Shown: positions 1 to 7,242 of the stretch, in pieces
Layout: each line of letters begins with the position of its first letter
How positions within the stretch are numbered: position 1 is the first letter of the stretch
DNA from: Rhipicephalus microplus
Lineage: Eukaryota; Arthropoda; Arachnida; Ixodida; Ixodidae
Assembly (NCBI RefSeq): GCF_043290135.1
Contig: NC_134707.1
Location: 83,594,447-83,658,446, forward strand
Direction: 5' to 3'
DNA: 64,000 bases
Made by a program: the position numbers and the translations under genes
Notes under the pieces: generated by a model
Told to the model about the DNA's origin: nothing
The model's input: only the letters and a program-made list of their open reading frames with translations
Databases searched by the model: none

Positions 1-116
1 CCACGTCACTTCAAAGGGGGCATCCCAGAGCGTCACCATGTTTGACGTTAAATAGTGCACGTACAGTAAGCGGTACGGGTAACATATACGTATCGGCGCA
101 TGCACACTTCACGCTA

Positions 117-608
117 TCACGGTACGCCCGGGGTACATAAACTGTTTGATAGACAGTTATAGTTGGCGAGCGTGTTCGAGAGCTTCTCCAGTAACCTTCC
201 ACATGGGTGTGCCACGGACAACTCGAGAAGAATGCCGGAAGTGAGAAGGTGAGACAGCTCGCATTCGGCGGGCTGATGCTGCAGTCCGGGCACAAAAACA
301 AGCCCGGTAGGCCAAGTGCCGGCAGCAACTGCGTACGGATAATCCAGGAACCTTCGAAGCAAAGCTAAATTGCCAACGGGAATGCAAGTGTTGGTGACGG
401 GCAGATCCTGCACACTATATACGCCGCCAAGTACATTCGTATTGTTAAACGTTTGTAACGTCGTTGCGCCGTCTGCGTGGTGCATGAGTGTGGAAACCAA
501 AGGGGTTTCACCATTCTCTGCTCCCGCAGAGACTACATGCCCTTTTTGAGATGCCTTAACGTCAGATTTTTTCGGCATTTTAAACACTGGATTCTTCGTT
601 TCGTACAT
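117..608 (-). CDS. Uncharacterised minus-strand ORF, 163 aa (U1)
   Basis: ATG-started ORF (MYETKNPVFKMPKKSDVKAS...), family not recognised. N-terminal ~25 residues are lysine-rich; the middle is polar (ATTLQTFNNTN); the C-terminal half is mixed hydrophobic (NLALLRRFLDYPYAV) without a clear membrane segment or signal peptide. The frame stays open upstream of the ATG for another 20 codons. Most A-type versus B-type differences change amino acids, and the C-terminus varies between copies (CLSNS-stop in B type, seven residues longer in A type). This argues against strong constraint on the protein. A poly(A) signal in the minus direction ('tttatt' on the plus strand) lies in the spacer preceding each unit, e.g. 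at 3082-3087 for the U2 copy. It may be a real gene exon, a remnant, or chance. Confidence 0.3.
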   Translation of the reverse strand: MYETKNPVFKMPKKSDVKASQKGHVVSAGAENGETPLVSTLMHHADGATTLQTFNNTNVLGGVYSVQDLPVTNTCIPVGNLALLRRFLDYPYAVAAGTWPTGLVFVPGLQHQPAECELSHLLTSGILLELSVAHPCGRLLEKLSNTLANYNCLSNSLCTPGVP

Positions 609-895
609 ACGAAGAAATGGTGTGGTAAGATGTTCGCCGCTGGTTCTCGTTTTTTTTCCCCTAAGCACAGCGCTAAGGTATCAGATACAATCGCCACGTC
701 TACGCGGAATTCTCCAGCCTTTGTACGTAGTGCCCAAAAACACCTTGCGAGATTGCGTGCGCGAACTCTACAATAAGTGGATGCTGGGCGCTTATACGAC
801 GTCCACCGCCCCGCGACAGTTTTTGGTTGAGTGTCGTCAGAAAGGGAATCTTTCACGGAAGATATGTTGCGCAAGTCTTTTCGCAAATGCTGCAT
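533..895 (-). CDS. Second minus-strand ORF overlapping the first, 120 aa (U1)
   Basis: From the ATG at 895 this basic ORF (MQHLRKDLRNISSVKDSL...) runs to 533 and overlaps the 163-aa ORF in another frame. The overlap contains a pyrimidine run on the plus strand (8T4C here, 7T4C or 7T5C in other units), and slips there change its C-terminus: 8T4C and 7T5C copies end RHLKKGM or similar; 7T4C copies end SYVRNEESSV. None of the observed run lengths joins it to the 163-aa frame, so a single product would need splicing or frameshifting. No family recognised. Confidence 0.2.
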   Translation of the reverse strand: MQHLRKDLRNISSVKDSLSDDTQPKTVAGRWTSYKRPASTYCRVRARNLARCFWALRTKAGEFRVDVAIVSDTLALCLGEKKREPAANILPHHFFVCTKRRIQCLKCRKNLTLRHLKKGM

Positions 896-1548
896 CAGCA
901 ACGCATTGGATGGAATGCAGGTCGGTGCACTGAGGGACGTAACTATAAAGAGGAACAGACGTCGTCGCTCTCAAGTTTGAACAAGACTTAGTGACAGCAC
1001 TTTGAGGCCTTCCGGCGTTTAACTAGATGAAAGTAGTTTCAAAATAAAAAGAAACGTCATATTGCAGCTAGTTGTGCTACGTATTTATCAAGGTAAGGGT
1101 GCACGGTAATATTTTGCGATTCTTCAATACATACGGTATATTTGAAATCTAATAAGAGACGCAGATTCTTAGCGAATGCACGGATGCGCAAAAAAAAGTG
1201 GCTGCCAACTCATTTTAACACCCGAGCATGATGGCTGATTTGTTTCGCCAATTTTAATTTTGTGAGGCAAGTGTATCGCTGCCATGGCGTTTTGAAAAGG
1301 CTGACTCATTATAGACTCGCTAAATTGTGTCCGGCACTGTGGTATCGTGCGGTAAAAAAAACCGGTTAGCTAGAAAAATACCTGATTTGGGGTTGAAAGG
1401 AAGCGTGCTACACTGACGACTGCATGAACGTGTCGCGTGTGGTCGTTTGCTGCATCAGCGCGACCGCAGCGCCAGCCTTTCCAGTGGTTGCCCTCACCAG
1501 AACTCGTTTGGCCAACCAGCTCCTGTTCCGACAGCGAGAGTGGGCCTC

Positions 1549-1642
1549 ATTGGCGGGCGTTGTTGGTGACGTCACTGCTTGAGTGAAAGGAGAGAGAGAC
1601 AAGAGCTCAGTCAGCTGCTGCATTCGGCATTGAACGCACGTG
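1549..1642 (+). promoter_or_regulatory. TATA-less promoter-like cluster upstream of the acidic ORF (U1)
   Basis: In order: inverted CCAAT box (ATTGG, 1549-1553), overlapping GC/E2F-like GGCGGG (1552-1557), a perfect palindromic CRE TGACGTCA (1567-1574), a GA-rich tract, an arthropod-type initiator TCAGT (1607-1611) and a DPE-like GCACGT at +28 to +33 (1636-1641) overlapping an E-box CACGTG (1637-1642). The CRE recurs intact at 8201, 11518, 14837, 18155, 21474, 24793, 28114, 31436, 41395, 49069, 52379, 55696, 59013 and 63794. The spacing suits the ORF 90 bp downstream. Promoter function is inferred from motifs only. Confidence 0.45.
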
Positions 1643-1675
1643 CGCTACGTTGGGAGGAAAAAATTATTGCTTCCC

Positions 1676-1742
1676 GTAAGTACACCGCTTTATCGTCATG
1701 CCCGCCAACCGTGCCCCGACTATTGACGATCTTATTTCTCAG
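1676..1742 (+). other. Candidate 67-bp intron overlapping the ORF start (U1)
   Basis: Donor ccc|GTAAGT, branch-like 'attgac', pyrimidine stretch and acceptor 'tttctcAG|gc'. The intron contains the first ATG (1698). If it is removed, translation would begin at the in-frame ATG at 1755 (Met20) and give a 104-aa form. Present in all units, but U8 has lost the acceptor AG and B-type units have 'ttcgcag'. Confidence 0.4.
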
Positions 1743-2069
1743 GCTCAAGGGAAGATGCAGAACACCTCGAGCCTGCTTCGCTACGTCTTGCTCGCGGAGA
1801 GTTTGAAGATATGGGTCCCGTGTGACGATTTCTCAAGCGACGATTCATCGAGCGATGACTCGTCCAGTGAAGATTCATGGAGCGATGACTCGTCGACTGA
1901 CGATGGTGCGGATTCGGCACCTGCTGTTTCTGGCGCTGGAGTCGAGGTAGGTAATGCAGAGGCGTCTACTGGATCTGATACCGTCTGTAGGGTTTTACCG
2001 TCTGTTTCAGATGACGACGCCGGACCGCCGTGCAAGCGTCGCAGACTGGACGACTTCCATGGCGAGTAA
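1698..2069 (+). CDS. Acidic SSDDS-repeat protein with basic NLS-like motif (array ORF, U1)
   Basis: 123-aa ORF with an ATG; no known family recognised. Residues 1-40 form an uncharged-to-mixed N-terminus (TIDDLISQAQGKMQNTSS). Residues 46-70 are five copies of a 5-residue block (SSDDS, SSDDS, SSEDS, WSDDS, STDDG), rich in S-x-x-D/E casein-kinase-2-type sites. Residues 113-116 (KRRR, preceded by PPC) look like a monopartite nuclear localisation signal. The five blocks use different synonymous codons (TCA/TCG/TCC, GAC/GAT, AGC/AGT), which suggests past selection on the protein. The in-frame TAA at 2067-2069 is followed by a further 31 in-frame codons ending at 2165 that encode another acidic stretch (ending SSEEDDGDV), so this copy looks C-terminally truncated. 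Promoter-like elements lie upstream and AATAAA lies at 2384-2389. An acidic nuclear or chromatin-interacting protein is an inference from composition only. Confidence 0.5.
   Translation: MPANRAPTIDDLISQAQGKMQNTSSLLRYVLLAESLKIWVPCDDFSSDDSSSDDSSSEDSWSDDSSTDDGADSAPAVSGAGVEVGNAEASTGSDTVCRVLPSVSDDDAGPPCKRRRLDDFHGE
1833..1907 (+). repeat. 15-bp coding repeat, five copies, within the acidic ORF (U1)
   Basis: Five degenerate 15-mers encode SSDDS, SSDDS, SSEDS, WSDDS and STDDG. The serine and aspartate codons alternate between synonyms from copy to copy while the residues persist. Copy number is five in every unit of the array; U2 and U12 have GAG for GAT in the second. Confidence 0.8.
1947..2010 (+). 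other. Candidate 64-bp GT-AG segment inside the acidic ORF (U1)
   Basis: Donor gag|GTAGGT and acceptor 'tgtttcAG|at'. It is not a multiple of three; removal would shift the frame, drop the KRRR motif and end at the TGA used by the 1-bp-deletion copies. Retention gives the more protein-like reading, so this may be fortuitous. Confidence 0.25.
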
Positions 2070-2383
2070 CGAGGTGACACGGACGATTTGAATACGCTAG
2101 AGCCCAGACCAGGACCAAGCGGCTTTCAGGACGACTCCTCGGAAGAAGACGACGGTGACGTCTAGCCAGTACGTGGGGCGCCCTTAGCCATTTGGTTGGA
2201 CGTTGACTGGGAGGTATTTGAAAAGCCACTTAAGATCCAGACCTTTCTTTTCTTTACGAAGTTTAGTGTTCTTTTGTTGTATGTCTTTGCATGATGCGTC
2301 TTTTGATCTGTGTTTGTAAATAACATGTATTTTTTTTGGCGCGAAAAGTTTTGATTAAACGATTAGGCCTATTGTACATCGAG

Positions 2384-2389
2384 AATAAA
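2384..2389 (+). terminator. AATAAA poly(A) signal downstream of the acidic ORF (U1)
   Basis: 'gagaataaagat' about 315 bp after the ORF stop, present at the same place in all complete units (U5 reads 'gaaaataaag'). Confidence 0.4.
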
Positions 2390-2860
2390 GATATACAGAC
2401 GAAATTATATAGGTACGACATTATCCTCAAGAAACACTACAAAGAACACAGACTTGCGAACTGCTAGATGGAGGCATAAAGAGAATCATTTATGACATCA
2501 GATATACACTTAACACCAAAAAGTAAAAAAAAAGAGGTCAGGACCTGAGCTATTGAGATGAAGTCCCGACCACAAAAAAAGAAAAAAAAACAGATTCAGA
2601 ACTATAGAGGCGGCCTCCGCCTTTGTTCAATTGGAAGGGGGCGGGGGGGCGCATTCGACTCTACTATACTTATCGTCGAGTGGTCTCGCCACCTTCCCCG
2701 AGACGCCAGTAAGCTTGCGTTGGTGCTCCGTTTTACAGTGAAAGCTGTGTATAACTTGAAAAATTCATATAGTGGTGGTGTCACGAGCGGTCTCCACTGG
2801 CTCTTTTATCAGTTAATCACTCGCAGCGTCGTATGCACGCCGTCGGCAGCGCTTTGGGTT

Positions 2861-2900
2861 ATTCCCTTAACTTCTGCGCGATAGCAGAGGTTAAGGGAAT
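2861..2900. repeat. Conserved hairpin: 17-bp stem, 6-nt loop (U1)
   Basis: Left arm 'attcccttaacttctgc', loop 'gcgata', right arm 'gcagaggttaagggaat'. One T/G position is a mismatch in DNA and a G-U wobble in RNA. It lies about 85 bp before the perfect 12-bp palindrome 'ggtggcgccacc' (2984-2995). Confidence 0.9.
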
Positions 2901-2936
2901 GACGTTACCGTGCACAGGAAACATTAGTCGCGGACA

Positions 2937-2975
2937 GTGCCCTATAGTTTAGCGGTACAGCATTAACGTTCCCCG
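2937..2975 (+). other. tRNA D-arm (A-box)-like stretch (U1)
   Basis: 'tatagtttagcggtacagca' resembles the tRNA A-box region; in U3 (9580-9597), U10 and U16 it reads '...agcggtagagca', closer to consensus. 'gttcccc' follows too soon to be a normal B box, and there is no cloverleaf. At most a relic of a tRNA or tRNA-derived SINE. Confidence 0.2.
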
Positions 2976-3081
2976 GACGGGATGGTGGCGCCACCTATCA
3001 AAGTGTTTATGAGTAAGAAAGTGAGAAGGATATTAAAACGTGATTATCAGCCTGTGTTACCCCGCGAAGTATTGTTACACG

Positions 3082-3111
3082 TTTATTTTATTAATAATGA
3101 AAGTAAATAAA
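3082..3111. terminator. Bidirectional poly(A)-signal cluster near the unit end (U1)
   Basis: 'tttatt' (AATAAA on the minus strand) at 3082-3087 and plus-strand AATAAA within 'gtaaataaatag' just after it. The minus-strand signal lies about 350 bp beyond the stop of the U2 minus ORF and could end its transcript. Confidence 0.3.
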
Positions 3112-3454
3112 TAGGAACAACGCACCAAATGTGAGAAACTCCAGGTTTCCGATTTGTTTACATTGATGTTGTAGGTAGGCCTAAACACGTTAGAAATGGG
3201 CAGCTATCTCAGAGACTGCGCCAACTTAATTGTATGCTCTGTCGTAGAAGCTAACTGAAGGCAAGCGAAGGCACTTTAAACAGTCGTTTGCTGCAAACAA
3301 AGTGAATCTTTCAACAACCACGTCACTTCAAAGGGGGCATCCCAGAGCGCCACCATGTTTGACGTTAAATAGTGCACGTACAGTAAGCGGTACGGGTAAC
3401 ATATACGTATCTGCGCATGCACACTTCACGCTATCACGGTACGCCCGGGGTACA

Positions 3455-3925
3455 CTAACTGTTTGATAGACAGTTATAGTAGGCGAGCGTGTTCGAGAGC
3501 TTCTCCTGTAACCTTCCACATGGGTGTGCCATGGACAACTCGAGAAGAATGCCGGAAGTGAGAAGGTGAGACAGCTCGCATTCGGCGGGCTGATGCTGCA
3601 GTCCGGGCACAAAAACAAGCCCGGTAGGCCAAGTGCCGGCAGCAACTGCGTACGGATAATCCAGGAACCTCCGAAGCAAAGCTAAATTGCCAACGGGAAT
3701 GCAGGTGCTGGTGACGGGCAGATCCTGCACACTATATACGCCGCCAAGTACATTCGCATTGTTAAACGTTTGTAACGTCGTTGCGCCATCTGCGTGGTGC
3801 ATGAGTGTGGAAACCAAAGAGGTTTCACTATGCTCTGCTCCAGCAGAGACTACATGCCCTTTTTGAGATGCCTTAACGTCAGATTTACTCGGCATTTTAA
3901 ACACTGGATGCTTTGTTTCGTACAT
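3455..3925 (-). CDS. Uncharacterised minus-strand ORF, 156 aa (U2)
   Basis: B-type copy: stop directly after CLSNS. Differs from U1 at N6H, K13S, 'EHSETS' for 'ENGETP', T-to-A and N-to-S changes, and a private V-to-M near the C-terminus. Confidence 0.3.
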   Translation of the reverse strand: MYETKHPVFKMPSKSDVKASQKGHVVSAGAEHSETSLVSTLMHHADGATTLQTFNNANVLGGVYSVQDLPVTSTCIPVGNLALLRRFLDYPYAVAAGTWPTGLVFVPGLQHQPAECELSHLLTSGILLELSMAHPCGRLQEKLSNTLAYYNCLSNS

Positions 3926-4866
3926 ACGAAGAAATGGTGTGGTAAGATGTTTGCCGCTGGTTCTCGTTTTTTTCCCCTAAGCACAGCGCTAAGGTATCAG
4001 ATACAATCGCCACGTCTACGCGGAATTCTCCAGCCTTTGTACGTAGGGCCCAAAAACACCTTGCGAAATTGCGTGTGCGAACTCTACAATAAGTGGATGC
4101 TTGGCGCTTATACGACGTCCACCGCCCCGCGACAGTTTTTGGTTGAGTGTCGTCAGCAAGGGAATCTTTCACGGAAGATATGTTGCGCAAGTCTTTTCGC
4201 AAATGCTGCATCAGCAACGCATTGGATGGAATGCAGGTCGATGCACTGAGGGACGTAACTCTAAAGAGGAATAGACGTCGTCGCTCTCAAGTTTGAACAA
4301 GACTTAGTGACAGCCCTTTGAGGCCTTCCGGCGTTTAACTAGGTGAAAGTAGTTTCAAAATAAAAAGAAACGTCATATTGCAGCTAGTTGTGCTACGTAT
4401 TTGTCAAGGTAAGGGTGCACGGTAATATTTTGCAATTCTTCAATACATACGGTATATTTGAAATCTAATAAGAGACGCAGATTCTTAGCGAATGCACGGA
4501 TGCGCAAAAAAAAAGTGGCTGCCAACTCATTTTAACACCCGAGCATGATGGCTGATTTGTTTCGCCAATTTCAATTTTGTGAGGCAAGTGTATCGCTGCC
4601 ATGGCGTTTTGGAAAGGCTGACTCATTATAGACTCGCTAAATTGTGTCCGGCACTGTGGTATCGTGCGGTAAAAAAAACCGGTCAGCTGGAAAAATATCT
4701 GATTTGGGGTTGAAAGGAAGCGTGCTACACTGACGACTGCATGAACGTGTCGCGTGTGGTCGTTTGCTGCGTCAGCGCGACCGCAGTGCCAGCCTTTCCA
4801 GTGGTTGCCCTCACCAGAACTCGTTTGGCCAACCAGCTCCTGTTCCGACAGCGAGAGTGGGCCTCA

Positions 4867-4961
4867 TTGGCGGGCGCTGTTGGTGAAGTCACTGCTTGAG
4901 TGAAAGGAGAGAGAGACAAGAGCTCAGTCGGCTGCTGGCTTCGGCATTGAACGCACGTGCG
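4867..4961 (+). promoter_or_regulatory. Promoter-like cluster with broken CRE (U2; same in U11 and U12)
   Basis: The CRE reads TGAAGTCA here (C-to-A), as in U11 (near 34757) and U12 (near 38077). The inverted CCAAT/GC part and the TCAGT initiator are retained. U10, although B-like around it, keeps TGACGTCA. Confidence 0.4.
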
Positions 4962-5015
4962 CTACGTTGGGAGAAAAAAAAGTATTGCTTCCCGTAAGTA
5001 CACCGCTTTATCGTC

Positions 5016-5387
5016 ATGCCCGTCAACCGTGCCCCGACTATTGACGATCTTATTTCGCAGGCTCAAGGGAAGATGCAGAACACCTCGAGCCTGCTTCGCT
5101 ACGTCTTGCTCGCGGAGAGTTTGAAGATATGGGTCCCGAGTGACCATTCCTCAAGCGACGATTCATCGAGCGAGGACTCGTCCAGTGAAGATTCATGGAG
5201 CGATGACTCGTCGACTGACGATGGTGCGGATTCGGCACCTGCTGTTTCCGGCGCTGGAGTCGAGGTAGGTAATGCAGAGGCGTCTACTGGATCTGATACC
5301 GTCTGTAGGGTTTTACCGTCTGTTTCAGATGACGACGCCGGACCGCCGTGCAAGCGTCGCAGACTGGACGACTTCCATGGCGAGTAA
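5016..5387 (+). CDS. Array acidic ORF, U2 copy
   Basis: 123 aa, TAA-truncated. Differs from the U1 copy at A3V, at 'PSDHS' in place of 'PCDDF', and in the second block, which reads SSEDS. The CRE upstream is broken (tgaagtca), so this B-type copy may be regulated differently if expressed at all. Confidence 0.45.
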   Translation: MPVNRAPTIDDLISQAQGKMQNTSSLLRYVLLAESLKIWVPSDHSSSDDSSSEDSSSEDSWSDDSSTDDGADSAPAVSGAGVEVGNAEASTGSDTVCRVLPSVSDDDAGPPCKRRRLDDFHGE

Positions 5388-6178
5388 CGAGGTGACACGG
5401 ACGATTTGAATACCCTAGAGCCCAGACCGGGACCAAGCGGCTTTCAGGACGACTCCTCGGAAGAAGACGACGGTGACGTCTAGCCAGTACGCGGGGCGCC
5501 CTTAGCCAGTTGGTTGGACGTTGACTGGGAGGTATTTGAAAAGCTACTTAAGATCCAGACCTTTCTTTTCTTTACGAAGTTTAGTGTTCTTTTGTTGCAT
5601 GTCTTTGCATGATGCGTCTTTTGATCTGTGTTTGTAAATAACATGTATTTCTTTTGGCGCGAAAAGTTTTAATTAAACGATTAGGCCTATTGTACATCGA
5701 GAATAAAGATATACAGACGAAATTATATAGGTACGACATTATCCTCAAGAAACACTACAAAGAACACAGACTTGCGAACTGCTAGATGGAGGCGTAAAGA
5801 GCATCATTTATGACATCAGATATACACTTAACACCAAAAAGTAAAAAAAAGAGGTCAGGACCTGAGCTATTGAGATGAAGTCCCGACCACAAAAAAAAGA
5901 AAAAAAAACAGATTCAGAACTATAGAGGCGCCCTCCGCCTTTGTTCATCTGGAAGGGGGCGGGGGGGCGCATTCGACTCTACTATACTTATCGTCGAGTG
6001 GTCTCGCCACCTTCCCCGAGACGCCAGTAAGCTTAGGTTGGTGCTCCGTTTTACAGTGAAAGCTGTGTATAACTTGAAAAATTCGTATAGTGGTGGTGTC
6101 ACGAGCGGTCTCCACTGGCTCTTTAATCAGTTAATCACTCGCAGCGTCGTATGCACGCCGTTGGCAGTGCTTTGGGTT

Positions 6179-6218
6179 ATTCCCTTAACTTCTGCGCGAT
6201 AGCAGAGGTTAAGGGAAT
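6179..6218. repeat. Conserved hairpin (U2)
   Basis: Both arms and loop as in U1, although this B-type unit differs just outside it ('ccgtgcagg' lacks two bases). Confidence 0.9.
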
Positions 6219-6771
6219 GACGTTACCGTGCAGGAAACATTAGTCGCGGACAGTGCCCTATAGTTTAGCGGTACAGCATTTACGTTCCCCGGACGGGATG
6301 GTGGCGCCACCTATCAAAGTGTTTATGAGTAAGAAAAGTGAGAAGGATATTAAAACGTGATTATCAGCCTGTGTTACCGCGCGAAGTATTGTTACACGTT
6401 TATTTTATTAATAATGAAAGTAAATAAATAGGAACAACGCACCGAATGCGAAAAACTCCAGGTTTCCGATTTGTTTACATTGATGTTGTAGTTAGGCCTA
6501 AACACGTTAGAAATGGGCAGCTATCTCAGAGACTGCGCCAACTTAATTGTATGCTCTGTCGTAGAAGCTAACTGAAGGCAAGCGAAGGCACTTTAAACAG
6601 TCGTTTGCTGCAAACAAAGTGAATCTTTCAACAACCACGTAACTTCAAAGGGGGCATCCCAGAGCGCCACCATGTTTGACATTAAATAGTGCACGTACAG
6701 TAAGCGGTACGGGTAACATATACGTATCTGCGCATGCACACTTCACGCTATCACGGTACGACCGGGGTACA

Positions 6772-7242
6772 CTAACTGTTTGATAGACAGTTATAGTAGG
6801 CGAGCGTGTTCGAGAGCTTCTCCTGTAACCTTCCACATGGGTGTGCCACGGACAACTCGAGAAGAATGCCGGAAGTGAGAAGGTGAGACAGCTCGCATTC
6901 GGCGGGCTGATGCTGCAGTCCGGGCACAAAAACAAGCCCGGTAGGCCAAGTGCCGGCAGCAACTGCGTACGGATAATCCAGGAACCTTCGAAGCAAAGCT
7001 AAATTGCCAACGGGAATGCAAGTGTTGGTGACGGGCAGATCCTGCACACTATATACGCCGCCAAGTACATTCGTATTGTTAAACGTTTGTAACGTCGTTG
7101 CGCCGTCTGCGTGGTGCATGAGTGTGGAAACCAAAGGGGTTTCACCATGCTCTGCTCCCGCAGAGACTACATGCCCTTTTTGAGATGCCTTAACGTCAGA
7201 TTTTTTCGGCATTTTAAACACTGGATTCTTCGTTTCGTACAT
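6772..7242 (-). CDS. Uncharacterised minus-strand ORF, 156 aa (U3)
   Basis: A-type sequence for most of its length but with the B-type early stop (LAYYNCLSNS), reflecting the mosaic left end of U3. Confidence 0.3.
   Translation of the reverse strand: MYETKNPVFKMPKKSDVKASQKGHVVSAGAEHGETPLVSTLMHHADGATTLQTFNNTNVLGGVYSVQDLPVTNTCIPVGNLALLRRFLDYPYAVAAGTWPTGLVFVPGLQHQPAECELSHLLTSGILLELSVAHPCGRLQEKLSNTLAYYNCLSNS

Larger units (their letters stand above)
1..3317. repeat. Tandem macrosatellite unit U1 (A type)
   Basis: First of 18 head-to-tail units; the left edge is the window edge and coincides with the conserved unit start. Contents in order: spacer 1-116; minus ORFs 117-895; intergenic stretch 900-1545 with a TATA-like 'tataaa' at 944-949 and a donor-like 'aaggtaagg' near 1091; promoter-like cluster 1549-1642; plus ORF 1698-2069; poly(A) signal 2384-2389; a spacer 2400-2860 with A-rich and G-rich homopolymer runs; hairpin 2861-2900; tRNA-like stretch 2937-2975; palindrome 'ggtggcgccacc' 2984-2995; AT-rich bidirectional poly(A) region 3080-3115. 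U1 shares private variants with U6 ('gcgtcacc', 'cttctccagtaacc', 'tttgattaaacg'). Confidence 0.97.
3318..6634. repeat. Tandem macrosatellite unit U2 (B type)
   Basis: 3,317 bp. Carries the B-type set: 'gtacactaactg', 'atttactcggc', 'gtagggccc', 'actctaaag' (TATA-like box lost), 'tgaagtca' (CRE lost) and 'gcgccctccgc'. Its closest relative in the window is U12, 33.2 kb away; both also encode the SSEDS variant of the second acidic repeat. Confidence 0.97.

Noticed and set aside
139..158. Small inverted repeat 'aactgt...acagtt' near the end of the minus ORF
   Set aside because: Only a 6-bp stem, and lost in U6 without other change; not distinguishable from chance.
11..328. Minus-strand 105-aa open frame at each unit start
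   Set aside because: No ATG start; overlaps the 163-aa ORF in another frame; no recognisable features.
2537..2550. AGGTCA nuclear-receptor half-site within 'gaggtcaggacctgag'
   Set aside because: A single half-site in a short imperfect palindrome, far from the promoter-like cluster; too common by chance.
2558..2884. Plus-strand 108-aa ORF with ATG (MKSRPQKKKKK...) in many units
   Set aside because: It crosses the A- and G-homopolymer runs, so its frame changes from unit to unit (60, 61, 87, 108 or 109 aa), and it ends in the hairpin. No conserved product or family resemblance.
3794..4249. Plus-strand 151-aa ORF opposite the minus ORFs (also 7111, 10429, 33667, 36987, 43623)
   Set aside because: Starts with GTG, exists only in units with the 7T4C run, and nearly all A/B differences change residues. 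Treated as a shadow frame.
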